Below, piece by piece: positions 17,701-26,049 of a stretch of DNA of 36,853 nt. The stretch is from Limosilactobacillus vaginalis DSM 5837 = ATCC 49540 (lineage in GTDB: Bacteria; Bacillota; Bacilli; Lactobacillales; Lactobacillaceae), in the NCBI RefSeq assembly GCF_000159435.1, contig NZ_GG693413.1, forward strand, positions 188,010-224,862. Reading direction: 5' to 3'. Made by a program: the position numbers and the translations under genes. Numbering within the stretch: the stretch's first letter is position 1; every line of letters begins with the position of its first letter. The notes under the pieces are model-generated. The model saw nothing but the letters and a program-made list of their open reading frames with translations. It was not told where the DNA came from and made no database searches.

Positions 17701-17898
17701 TTAGTTTTTTGATGGATCAGCTTTTCGTGTGATGAAGTATACACAGTTAGCGGCAACTAAACCGAATACAACGGCCAAAATACCAGTCAGTAGGTAATCT
17801 GGGGTCATTGTTTCTAGTTGGCTATCAATGTAAGCTAAGATCTCACCTAAAATGAGAGCAATGACACCAGCACCGATGTTTGCTTCTAATAGTTTCAC
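17701..17898 (-). CDS. Small membrane protein, DUF2929-like
   Basis: A 65-residue protein, the only convincing minus-strand gene. It has two hydrophobic segments (about 8-22 and 37-56) with a short acidic loop between them and a charged C-terminus. It resembles the DUF2929 group of tiny membrane proteins often found beside dnaE in lactobacilli; this is from memory. I choose GTG at 17898 because AAGGAG lies 9 bases upstream. An in-frame ATG at 17919 gives 72 residues but has only a weak ribosome binding site, and the ATG at 17907 touches AAGGAG directly. It is convergent with the metal permease and divergent from dnaE. Function unknown. Confidence 0.75.
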   Translation of the reverse strand: MKLLEANIGAGVIALILGEILAYIDSQLETMTPDYLLTGILAVVFGLVAANCVYFITRKADPSKN

Positions 17899-17989
17899 TC
17901 GGAACATCTCCTTATCCATCTCAATTAAAATAATTTTAACACTTACTAAATAATCTCGCTAGCCTTTCACAGCATTATTTAACGACATT

Positions 17990-17998
17990 TGTTATAAT
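17990..17998 (+). promoter_or_regulatory. Extended -10 promoter for dnaE
   Basis: TGTTATAAT contains TGn and a consensus TATAAT (17993-17998), 27 bases before the dnaE start. The -35 is weak. It lies in the 127-bp divergent spacer with the small membrane-protein gene. Confidence 0.65.
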
Positions 17999-18025
17999 TT
18001 CTTAATGAAAGGGGGATGAATCAAG

Positions 18026-21000
18026 GTGGATTTTGTACCGCTCCAAGTAAAAAGTAGCTTTTCTCTGTTAAGAAGTCCAATTCGCATTAATGAATTGGTC
18101 ACAACTGCAAAAGAACGCGGCTACTCTGCAATTGCATTGACTGATAAGAACGTCTTATATGGGGCAATTGATTTTTACAACGCCGCTAAAAAAGCAGGTA
18201 TTAAACCAGTAATCGGCTTGCAATTAACAATTGCGTTAAACAATGTTGACGGGACTAACCTGGAATTGCTGTTTTTGGCTAAAGATCGCGCAGGGTACCA
18301 AAATTTAATGGAGCTTTCCACTCGTCAACAAACGAGTGATCGTGATACGCTTCCGTTAACTTTTGAACAGATTAAGCCGTTTCTTTCGTCGCTATACGTT
18401 ATTATTCCACCACAATCGACAGTTTTTAGTTGGTTAAAGGCCGAGGATACAGTTGTTAATCTTCTTCACGAAAGCACTGATCAGGATAGTCTCCTTTTAG
18501 GAATTAATCCCCAGTTAGACCAAATTCAACGCTCAACATTGACCCAGCTAGCAGCGAGTCATTCCCTGCCACTAGTAGGGGTCAGTCCAGTCGAATATTT
18601 GAATGCAGATGATTTGTTTGCCAGTAAGGTCCTTCAGGCAATTGATGCTAATACTCAGTTAGAAAAAGTTGAAGAAAAAGCTAAAGAACTTGGAAAGGAC
18701 TACCTTCAACCCCAGGCAGATATTTTAAGGGCCTACCAAGCAGTTAATCTTGAGCAAGCGGCTGACAAGACGGTTGAAATTGCAGTAAAATGTAATATTG
18801 ACTTTGAATTTAAGCAGCCAATTCTCCCGCACTTTGATACGCCAACGGGGAAATCTTCTGCTGAATATCTTCGTTACTTATGTATTGAAGGGCTAAAAAA
18901 ACGGCAGATTGCGCCAGGCTTAAAACTAGTTGACTACCAAAAAAGGTTAGCTAAGGAACTAAAAGTAATCCATGAAATGGGATTTGATGACTATTTCCTG
19001 ATTGTTTGGGACGTAATGCGTTTTGCTCACCGGACAAAAATTACAACAGATCCGGGAAGGGGATCAGCCGCAGGATCATTAGTAGCGTATGCTTTAGCAA
19101 TCACTGATATTGATCCGCTGCAATATAATCTTTTATTTGAACGGTTTCTTAATCCTGAACGAGCTCAAATGCCGGATATTGACCTTGATATTCCTGATAA
19201 TCGGCGAAGTGAGGTTCTTGAATACGTCCACCAGAAGTATGGACATAATCGAGTTGCCCAAATTATTACTTTTGGGACACTAGCAGCCAAACAGGTTATT
19301 CGTGATGTAAGTCGGGTCTTTGGATTAAATCGTTACGCAATTAATGAATTAACAGGAGCACTCCCCCATGGCTTGCACATTAGTCTGGCAGGGAGCTTGA
19401 AAGAATCCCAGCGGTTACGCAACCTTCTGAATGATCACCCAGAATACCGATTACTATACCGAGTGGCACAAAAATTGGAAGGACTTCCTCGCCATTACTC
19501 AATCCATGCAGCGGGGATTGTTTTATCCGAGAAGCCGCTTCATGAAATTGTTCCTCTGCAGAACGGGAGTGAAGGGTTATTGATGACTCAGTTCCCAAAG
19601 GATACCGTAGAGGCATTGGGGCTATTAAAGATGGATTTCCTTGGCTTGCGAAATCTTTCAATAATGGACAATAGCCTAAAATTAATTCGTCAGCGAAATC
19701 CACAGTTTGATCTTTCAAAGATCTCATTAGCGGATTCTAAAACGTTAGCTCTTTTCCAAAAAGGGTTGACTGATGGTGTATTCCAATTTGAGTCAGCGGG
19801 AATTAGGGAAGTATTAGTTAATCTTCATCCTGATAGTTTTGAAGATATTGTTGCGGTCAATGCACTTTATCGACCAGGTCCGCTTGAGAATATTCCTCAC
19901 TTTATTGCTCGTAAACAGGGAAAAGAGCATTACCAGTTGCCTGATCCATCACTAGAACCAATCTTGGGGGCAACGTATGGCATCTTAGTCTACCAGGAAC
20001 AGGTAATGCAGCTGGCATCGGTAATGGCAGGATTTAGTTTGGGTGAAGCCGATCTTTTGCGTCGTGCGATGAGTAAGAAGAAGCGTGCGACAATGGAGGG
20101 GATGCGGGCTAAATTCATGAATGGCGCCCAAGCAAATGGTTATTCGGCAGAATTGGCAAAACGGGTTTTTAACTACATTGACCAGTTTGCTAACTATGGC
20201 TTTAATCGATCACACGCGGTTGCCTACTCAAAGATGGCTTTCCAAATGGCTTACCTAAAAGCTAATTATCCTGCAGAATTCTTTACCGCGTTGATGAATG
20301 CCGAACCGAATGTTGATAAATTAAAGATGCATGTTCAGGATGCCCGTCGTTCAGGCGTGAAGCTAGTGGGCCCCCGGATTAACGAAAGCCAACAGCAGTT
20401 TTCACTATCCCAGAATCAATTATTCTTCGGCTTGACTGCTATAAAGGGGCTTCGTCGTGACTTTATTCGTGAAATTCTTCAAGAACGACAGCAAAATGGT
20501 CCCTATAAGGACATTCGCAATTTCATTTCTCGCTTAGCTAGTAAATGGCAAAAGCCGGAATTAATTGCGCCGTTGATTTATGCAGGTGCGTTTGATGATC
20601 TCGGCTATAACCGTGCTGAAATGATTGATGCGTTACCAATGCTGATCTCCGGAATTCAATTATTTAGCAGTACTAATGAGCTGGAAGCAGATCCGGAATT
20701 GCAGTCCACAATCGCTGCTCGCCAAGAGTATCCGTTAACGGAGCGCTTAGCAAAGGAAAATGAATATTTAGGAGTTTATCTTTCAGGACATCCGGTGACC
20801 CAGTATCAAGATCTAGCAATTAAGTATCGAGTCCAACCAGCAAGTCAGCTCCGTCCTGGTCAAACCGTTACGATATTAATGTTAATTAACCGGGTGAAAA
20901 CAATTCACACTAAAAAGGATCATCGTCAAATGGCGTTCCTATCAGGAACAGATCAAACTGGTGAAATTGAGGCCACGGTCTTTCCGCGACAATATACCCG

Positions 21001-21376
21001 ATATCAATCATTATTGAAGAGTAATCAGGTAGTAATGATTAATGGACATACGGAGCAACGAGAGGGCCATGGACTTCAGGTAATTGTTGATCAGATTCGT
21101 GACGCTAATGAATTGCGTCAACGCCAACACCATACCCAACAGCGGTGGTTCTTGCGGATTTTGCCAGAAAATGACAACCAGCAAGTTCTGCAACGGCTTT
21201 ATCAGTTTATGACGTCTCATCGGGGCCCTATTCCAGTTATTATCTACTACCCTGAAAATGACCAAAAAAAGATTCAACCGCAATCACGGTGGCTGAATTC
21301 GCAAACTGAAACGCGTCAGGGATTGATAAAAATTTTAGGCAAGGACAATGTTGTCCTTCAGAAAAGTCCTCAATAA
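18026..21376 (+). CDS. dnaE: DNA polymerase III alpha subunit DnaE
   Basis: DnaE, 1116 residues, is the second replicative polymerase of Firmicutes, which extends primers before PolC takes over. Order: PHP domain (about 1-260), palm and fingers, tandem HhH, OB fold (VTILMLINRVKTIHTKKD, about 948-965) and a C-terminal tail. Catalytic aspartates are D386 and D388 in MPDIDLDIPD, and D537 in KMDFLGLR; GRGSAAGSLVAY is the conserved nucleotide-binding region. In the PHP domain, the usual HLxVHS start reads PLQVKS, so both first metal-binding histidines are gone. GTG at 18026 follows AAAGGGGG. No clear terminator follows, and the cre site for pyk begins 36 bases after the stop. Confidence 0.97.
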   Translation: MDFVPLQVKSSFSLLRSPIRINELVTTAKERGYSAIALTDKNVLYGAIDFYNAAKKAGIKPVIGLQLTIALNNVDGTNLELLFLAKDRAGYQNLMELSTRQQTSDRDTLPLTFEQIKPFLSSLYVIIPPQSTVFSWLKAEDTVVNLLHESTDQDSLLLGINPQLDQIQRSTLTQLAASHSLPLVGVSPVEYLNADDLFASKVLQAIDANTQLEKVEEKAKELGKDYLQPQADILRAYQAVNLEQAADKTVEIAVKCNIDFEFKQPILPHFDTPTGKSSAEYLRYLCIEGLKKRQIAPGLKLVDYQKRLAKELKVIHEMGFDDYFLIVWDVMRFAHRTKITTDPGRGSAAGSLVAYALAITDIDPLQYNLLFERFLNPERAQMPDIDLDIPDNRRSEVLEYVHQKYGHNRVAQIITFGTLAAKQVIRDVSRVFGLNRYAINELTGALPHGLHISLAGSLKESQRLRNLLNDHPEYRLLYRVAQKLEGLPRHYSIHAAGIVLSEKPLHEIVPLQNGSEGLLMTQFPKDTVEALGLLKMDFLGLRNLSIMDNSLKLIRQRNPQFDLSKISLADSKTLALFQKGLTDGVFQFESAGIREVLVNLHPDSFEDIVAVNALYRPGPLENIPHFIARKQGKEHYQLPDPSLEPILGATYGILVYQEQVMQLASVMAGFSLGEADLLRRAMSKKKRATMEGMRAKFMNGAQANGYSAELAKRVFNYIDQFANYGFNRSHAVAYSKMAFQMAYLKANYPAEFFTALMNAEPNVDKLKMHVQDARRSGVKLVGPRINESQQQFSLSQNQLFFGLTAIKGLRRDFIREILQERQQNGPYKDIRNFISRLASKWQKPELIAPLIYAGAFDDLGYNRAEMIDALPMLISGIQLFSSTNELEADPELQSTIAARQEYPLTERLAKENEYLGVYLSGHPVTQYQDLAIKYRVQPASQLRPGQTVTILMLINRVKTIHTKKDHRQMAFLSGTDQTGEIEATVFPRQYTRYQSLLKSNQVVMINGHTEQREGHGLQVIVDQIRDANELRQRQHHTQQRWFLRILPENDNQQVLQRLYQFMTSHRGPIPVIIYYPENDQKKIQPQSRWLNSQTETRQGLIKILGKDNVVLQKSPQ

Positions 21377-21411
21377 GTTAATAAAATTAAGAGTTAATGA
21401 GATTTATTAAA

Positions 21412-21425
21412 TGATAGCGTTTTCT
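21412..21425 (+). promoter_or_regulatory. Catabolite-response element (cre) upstream of pyk
   Basis: TGATAGCGTTTTCT matches the CcpA operator consensus TGWAARCGYTWNCW at 13 of 14 positions. It is centred about 65 bases before the predicted pyk transcription start, a location at which CcpA activates rather than represses in Gram-positive glycolytic genes. Confidence 0.65.
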
Positions 21426-21448
21426 TGATATCTTTTCACAAAAAAGTA

Positions 21449-21477
21449 CAGACACGGATTTTAAAAAGTGCTATCAT
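21449..21477 (+). promoter_or_regulatory. Promoter of pyk
   Basis: An extended -10 TGCTATCAT (hexamer 21472-21477) lies 17 bases after CAGACA (21449-21454), which matches TTGACA at four positions. An alternative pair TTGATA (21425) and TACAGA is also possible. Confidence 0.6.
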
Positions 21478-21547
21478 AAGGCTGTGCAAATGAGGTATGC
21501 GATTGCAAACCGCAGTTGATGCATAAATGCAAAGGAGAGATTCATTT

Positions 21548-22969
21548 ATGAAGAAAACCAAGATTGTAAGTACACTTGGTCCTGCAAGTACAGATGTTGA
21601 CACCATTGTTAAGTTGATTAATGCTGGTGCAAATATTTTCCGGTTTAACTTCTCACACGGTGACCACCCAGAACACTTGGGTCGGATGGAAAACGTTAAG
21701 AAGGCCGAAGAAATTACTGGTAAGCACGTTGGTTTAATGCTTGATACCAAGGGTGCTGAAATTCGGACCACTGTTCAAAAGGAAGGTAAGATTAACTACG
21801 AAATCGGCGACAAGGTTCGTATTTCCATGGATCCTTCAATCGAAGGTACTCATGACAAGATTGCCGTTACTTACCCAGGCCTTTACGATGATACTCATGT
21901 TGGTGGCCACGTCCTCTTCGATGATGGTTTGATTGACATGTTGATCGACGAAAAGGATGAAGAACACAAGGAACTTGTTTGCCATGTTCTTAACCATGGT
22001 GTACTTGGTTCTCGGAAAGGTGTTAACGCTCCTGGTGTTTCCATCAACTTACCAGGAATTACTGAAAAGGATAGCAGTGATATCCGCTTCGGTTTGGATA
22101 ACAAGATTAACTACATTTCAGCTTCATTCGTTCGTAAGGCTCAAGATGTTCTTGATATCCGTGAACTCCTTAAGGAAAAGAACATGGAAGACGTTCAAAT
22201 CTTCCCTAAGATTGAATCACAAGAAGGTATCGACAACTTTGAAGAAATCATTGAAGTTTCTGATGGTTTGATGGTTCCTCGTGGTGACATGGGTGTTGAA
22301 ATTCCTGCTGAAAATGTGCCAATTGTTCAAAAGCACATGATCAAGCGTTGTAACGAATTAGGTAAGCCAGTTATTACTGCTACCCAAATGCTTGACTCAA
22401 TGCAAGAAAACCCTCGTCCAACTCGTGCCGAAGTTTCTGACGTTGCTAACGCTGTCTTTGACGGTACTGACGCAACCATGCTTTCTGGTGAAAGTGCTAA
22501 CGGTGACTACCCTGTTAAGTCAGTTGCAATGATGAACGCTATTGACATCAAGGCTGAAAACCACCTTTGGGAATTTGGTACTGAAACATTTGATTGGGAC
22601 AAGTCAGATGTTACTGAAACAATCGGTTCAGCCGTTGCTAATGCAGCTAAGGACTTAGACATCCACACTATTGTTGCCTACACTGCTTCAGGTTACACTG
22701 CTAAGATGATTTCTAAGTACCGTCCTAACGCTGACATCGTTGCACTTACACCTAACGAACGGGTAGAACGCGGTCTTATGATCAACTGGGGTGTTCAACC
22801 ATACGTTGTTGATGAAATGAGCAATACTGATAAGATGTTCGACTTGGCTGCCAAGAAGGCTGTAGAACTTGGTTTTGCTAAGAAGGGTGACAAGATTATC
22901 GTTGTTGCCGGTGTACCTTTGGGTGTTAAGGGTGCTACTAACATGATGCGGATTAAGACTATTGACTAA
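21548..22969 (+). CDS. pyk: Pyruvate kinase
   Basis: Pyruvate kinase, 473 residues, makes pyruvate and ATP from phosphoenolpyruvate and ADP. The start TKIVSTLGPAS, the FNFSHGD active-site segment, the FPKIESQEG motif with the catalytic lysine, VPRGDMGVEIP and TATQMLDSM are all present. ATG at 21548 follows AAAGGAGAGA; an in-frame ATG at 21527 lies before that site and is rejected. The protein ends at GVPLGVKGATNMMRI and lacks the extra C-terminal domain of about 110 residues found in Bacillus and Lactobacillus delbrueckii enzymes (about 587-589 residues). Codon use is strongly biased, as expected for a highly expressed gene. Confidence 0.97.
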   Translation: MKKTKIVSTLGPASTDVDTIVKLINAGANIFRFNFSHGDHPEHLGRMENVKKAEEITGKHVGLMLDTKGAEIRTTVQKEGKINYEIGDKVRISMDPSIEGTHDKIAVTYPGLYDDTHVGGHVLFDDGLIDMLIDEKDEEHKELVCHVLNHGVLGSRKGVNAPGVSINLPGITEKDSSDIRFGLDNKINYISASFVRKAQDVLDIRELLKEKNMEDVQIFPKIESQEGIDNFEEIIEVSDGLMVPRGDMGVEIPAENVPIVQKHMIKRCNELGKPVITATQMLDSMQENPRPTRAEVSDVANAVFDGTDATMLSGESANGDYPVKSVAMMNAIDIKAENHLWEFGTETFDWDKSDVTETIGSAVANAAKDLDIHTIVAYTASGYTAKMISKYRPNADIVALTPNERVERGLMINWGVQPYVVDEMSNTDKMFDLAAKKAVELGFAKKGDKIIVVAGVPLGVKGATNMMRIKTID

Positions 22970-23000
22970 TTAAGTCTTATAAAGCTATCAGAATAATAAA

Positions 23001-23034
23001 AGAAGTTGAGAGAAACTCTCAGCTTCTTTTTTTG
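23001..23034 (+). terminator. Rho-independent terminator after pyk
   Basis: AGAAGTTGAGAG (23001-23012) pairs with CTCTCAGCTTCT (23016-23027), one G-U pair, loop AAA, followed by a run of T. Confidence 0.93.
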
Positions 23035-23123
23035 TTTCCTATAATACTAGTAAAATTAGTTAGAGCCGTGTAAAATTATTTATTAGTAAAATGAAATCGG
23101 ATTAATGAAAGTGGGATTAGTTG

Positions 23124-24020
23124 ATGAATTCAGCATTAGGAAAAGTTGTTACAGCAGTAATGATTGATGAAAACGAAAAGGATTACTTTATCCAACCAGA
23201 CCGTAACGGGCAAACATATCGCTTACCGAAAGATGAGAGTCCCCAAGTTCTCCATATTGGTGGGCAAGTTCGGGGGTTTGTCTACGAAAATGAAGATCAC
23301 CAACTACAAATGACGTGTAAGCATATCCCAACTGTTCAGGTAGATCATTATGATTACGGGACTGTTGTTAGTGTTCGCCGGGATTTAGGGGTGTTTGTTG
23401 ATATTGGTTTGCCAAATAAGGATATTGCAGTTTCATTAGATGATCTGCCATCATTAAAGCATCTGTGGCCACAACCGGGCGATCGGCTTCTCCTTGCACT
23501 TCAAGTGGATGATAAGGACCGGATTTGGGGCAAATTAGCAGATGAGCAAATTTATCAGGCTATTTCGACTGCTCCTAATAAACGGTTGTTGAATCGGGAT
23601 GCTTATGCAACGGTTTATCGGCTAAAAATGAGTGGCACCTTTGTATTAACTGATGGTTATCATCTTGGTTACATTCATCCAAGTGAACGTGATCAGGAAC
23701 CACGGCTTGGTCAACGAGTAAAAGCACGGGTGATTGGCCTTTCTTCTCATGGTGGGTTGAACCTTTCTCTTAAGCCACGAGCTTATCAAGCAATTAGCGA
23801 GGATGCTAAAATGCTCCTTGCAATGCTAGAGCATAATCCAAACCATCGCTTACCATATACTGATAAGACCGATCCAGGCGTAATTCGGGAAGTCTTTGGG
23901 ATTAGTAAGGGACAATTTAAGCGAGCAATCGGGCACCTCTTGAAAGCCAACTTAGTAACTGAAGAAGAAGGGCAATTAGTTCTCCGAGAAAAGAAGAATG
24001 ACAATGCAGGAAACAATTGA
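23124..24020 (+). CDS. cvfB: S1-domain RNA-binding protein, CvfB/YitL family
   Basis: A 298-residue protein of the CvfB family, RNA-binding proteins that affect virulence-gene and RNA regulation in staphylococci. It has tandem S1-type OB folds: one around DYGTVVSVRRDLGVFVDI (about 75-93), a second around LGYIHPSERD and VIGLSSHGGLNLSLKPR (about 176-217). A winged-helix-like C-terminus (GVIREVFGISKGQFKRAIGHLLKANLV, positions about 250-276) follows. ATG at 23124 is chosen, 8 bases after GTGGG; an in-frame TTG immediately precedes it. The stop overlaps the next gene by 23 bases, so it heads the xerD-like/ribT/scpAB/rluB operon. No good promoter hexamers are seen in the AT-rich 23035-23123. Confidence 0.88.
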   Translation: MNSALGKVVTAVMIDENEKDYFIQPDRNGQTYRLPKDESPQVLHIGGQVRGFVYENEDHQLQMTCKHIPTVQVDHYDYGTVVSVRRDLGVFVDIGLPNKDIAVSLDDLPSLKHLWPQPGDRLLLALQVDDKDRIWGKLADEQIYQAISTAPNKRLLNRDAYATVYRLKMSGTFVLTDGYHLGYIHPSERDQEPRLGQRVKARVIGLSSHGGLNLSLKPRAYQAISEDAKMLLAMLEHNPNHRLPYTDKTDPGVIREVFGISKGQFKRAIGHLLKANLVTEEEGQLVLREKKNDNAGNN

Positions 24021-24882
24021 TCACTTTATTGACTATTTAATGACTCAAAAGGGGCGTTCACAAAATACGAGGGAAAGTTACCGCCACGATTTAGAACGAT
24101 GTGCAGCCTTTTTTACCGCTAGCGGGATTAATACTTGGCAGGAAGTAGATCAGTATGCGGTAATTAATGTTATTGCTGAAATGAAACGTGAAGATCGTGC
24201 TAGCACCACAATCAATAGGACGATTTCAAGCCTTCGCCAACTCTATCGCTATCTTTTACGCCGGCATGAGGTTCAGGTAAATCCAATGGACTATATTGAT
24301 CTTGAAGAGGTAGCAACAAGGAAGGCCCCCGTAACATTATCCCAGCAGGAGATTGAGCAATTATTTGCGATCCCTGATACAACTACAGTTAATGGTTTGC
24401 GTGACCGAACATTGTTAGAATTAATGTATGGAACGGGAATGCTGGTTAGTGAACTAATAAACTTAAAGCGTTCGCAGGTCCATTTTGATTTACAAATTCT
24501 TCAGCTTCAAGATAATCCTCGTCATCAACGCATTGTTCCTCTTGGTAAAATAGCTAAGGAATGGTTGGCAAGATACCTTAGGGCAACAGCAGGTGATTCA
24601 AGTGATTATGTCTTTTTAAATGCTCGTGGTGGTCAAATGACGCGCCAGGGGGTTTGGAAAAACTTTAAGGAGATTGTTAGAAAATCCGGCCTATCAAAGA
24701 AAATCACATTGCAAACTCTTCGCCATACTTTTACTGCAGATTTATTAAAAAATGGTGCCAGTTGGCAAGCAGTTCAGACGCTACTTGGTCGAGAAACCGG
24801 TCGTGAAAGCTTTGAGTCATATATTCGTTTTAATACCCAAGAACTTGTGACAATTTATCGTCGCTGTCATCCACGAGCTTGA
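23998..24882 (+). CDS. XerD-like tyrosine recombinase fold, catalytically degenerate
   Basis: A 294-residue protein that aligns end to end with XerD (298 residues in E. coli): SAM-like N-terminal domain (about 1-85), then the catalytic fold, ending in the typical HPRA. Four of the six XerD active-site positions are changed: GLRVSEL reads GMLVSEL (Arg to Leu), the GKG-NKER lysine is Asn in DNPRHQR, the His of PHVLRH is Gln in LQTLRH, and LLGH is LLGR. Only the LRH arginine and the tyrosine (in SYIRF) remain. Recombination is therefore unlikely. It lies between cvfB and ribT-scpA-scpB. Streptococcal XerD-like proteins sit in a similar operon, to my knowledge. I give no symbol because it is probably not the dimer-resolving XerD. 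Confidence 0.85.
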   Translation: MTMQETIDHFIDYLMTQKGRSQNTRESYRHDLERCAAFFTASGINTWQEVDQYAVINVIAEMKREDRASTTINRTISSLRQLYRYLLRRHEVQVNPMDYIDLEEVATRKAPVTLSQQEIEQLFAIPDTTTVNGLRDRTLLELMYGTGMLVSELINLKRSQVHFDLQILQLQDNPRHQRIVPLGKIAKEWLARYLRATAGDSSDYVFLNARGGQMTRQGVWKNFKEIVRKSGLSKKITLQTLRHTFTADLLKNGASWQAVQTLLGRETGRESFESYIRFNTQELVTIYRRCHPRA

Positions 24883-24902
24883 ATTAATCAAAGGGGGAAA
24901 GT

Positions 24903-25262
24903 ATGCTAGTTAAATATCGGAAAGATTATGAAAAAATTGCAATGGGTCTCCTATCTTTTCTTCCAGAGTTACGGGATTACGATCAGCTAGCAAGCGCAAT
25001 TAAGTTTTCTTTAGATAAGAATTACCAGATATACTTATGGAAAGACACTGAAGATAATCACTTCATTGGGATTATTGTTATAGAAGTAGGAGAAAAGTAT
25101 GTCTTGGTTCGTCATCTTTCTTTTACACCAACTGATCGCTCCGGAAAAAATGTTTATGCGTTATTAACTGCAATTCATGAGCAATATCAAGATTGCCGTT
25201 TAATGGGAACGTTAAAAACACAACCACTAATATCAAATTGGGAGCGAAATAATGAAAAATGA
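24903..25262 (+). CDS. ribT: RibT-like N-acetyltransferase (GNAT fold)
   Basis: A 119-residue protein of the RibT group of Firmicutes, a GNAT-fold acetyltransferase whose substrate is not known. The N-terminus YRKDYEKIAMGLLSFLPE is diagnostic of the group, and VRHLSFTPTDRSGKNVYALL (about 77-96) is the acetyl-CoA-binding region; the usual Q/R-x-x-G-x-G/A appears as RSGKN. In Bacillus it sits at the end of the riboflavin operon, but here no riboflavin biosynthesis gene is adjacent and it lies between the xerD-like gene and scpA. Ribosome binding site AAAGGGGGAAAG precedes it; its end overlaps scpA by 11 bases. Confidence 0.85.
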   Translation: MLVKYRKDYEKIAMGLLSFLPELRDYDQLASAIKFSLDKNYQIYLWKDTEDNHFIGIIVIEVGEKYVLVRHLSFTPTDRSGKNVYALLTAIHEQYQDCRLMGTLKTQPLISNWERNNEK

Positions 25263-26049
25263 TCAAGAAGTGATCCCACGGTATCCTTTTCAGCCTACCT
25301 TAAAGATTGGTGGCTTTGAAGGACCGCTCGATCTTTTGTTACACTTAATTCGTCAGTCAAAAATGGATATTTATGATATTCAAATTGAGCAGATTACTCA
25401 ACAATACTTTGATTATTTACGGGCAATGAAGAGTCACCAACTTGAAGTAGCTGGTGATTATTTTGTGATGGCGGCAACATTAATGAATATAAAAAGTCGT
25501 TTATTGTTACCACAACCGGAAGAAGAGGTAGAGGAATCAGATGAAGAAGTAGCGGACCCGCGGCAAGAACTGGTCGAACAGCTATTAGAATACCAACGAT
25601 ACCAAAAAGCAGCCGCTCATTTAAAAGATAAAGCTGATTTTCGACAAGCTGAATATACCAGGCCGGCAATGCATGTTCCTACTGAAATGATTGCTCAGCA
25701 CGTTGAACCTGGGGTTACCCTTGGACAGCTTCAACGAGCATTTGCAGATGTTCTTAGGCGACGTCAGTTAACCGCACCGGTTCATGAGACGGTAGCAGCG
25801 GAAAAAATTAGTGTTGCTCAACGGATGAACCAGGTCTTTACAACTGTTAAGCAAGCAGCAACGAGGTTTAATGATCTATTTGCTGGTCAATGTACCCGTG
25901 ATGAGCTAGTAACAACTTTTTTAGCAGTTTTAGAGTTAACTAAGCATCAGGCGATCTCTGTTCATCAAGACGAGCTATTCGGACCGATTATTTTAGTGGA
26001 GGGATCAAAGAGTGAACAATATCGAGCCAACAAACCTAGCCAAGATTGA
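25252..26049 (+). CDS. scpA: Segregation and condensation protein A
   Basis: ScpA, 265 residues, is the kleisin subunit of the SMC-ScpAB condensin complex that organises and segregates the chromosome. The N-terminal segment GGFEGPLDLLLHLIRQSKMD is characteristic, followed by DIQIEQITQQYFDYL, which contacts the SMC neck; the acidic linker EEEVEESDEEV (about 87-97) and a C-terminal winged-helix that contacts the SMC head follow. The start overlaps ribT by 11 bases and its end overlaps scpB by 38 bases, an unusually long overlap that suggests translational coupling of the two partners. Confidence 0.96.
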   Translation: MKNDQEVIPRYPFQPTLKIGGFEGPLDLLLHLIRQSKMDIYDIQIEQITQQYFDYLRAMKSHQLEVAGDYFVMAATLMNIKSRLLLPQPEEEVEESDEEVADPRQELVEQLLEYQRYQKAAAHLKDKADFRQAEYTRPAMHVPTEMIAQHVEPGVTLGQLQRAFADVLRRRQLTAPVHETVAAEKISVAQRMNQVFTTVKQAATRFNDLFAGQCTRDELVTTFLAVLELTKHQAISVHQDELFGPIILVEGSKSEQYRANKPSQD

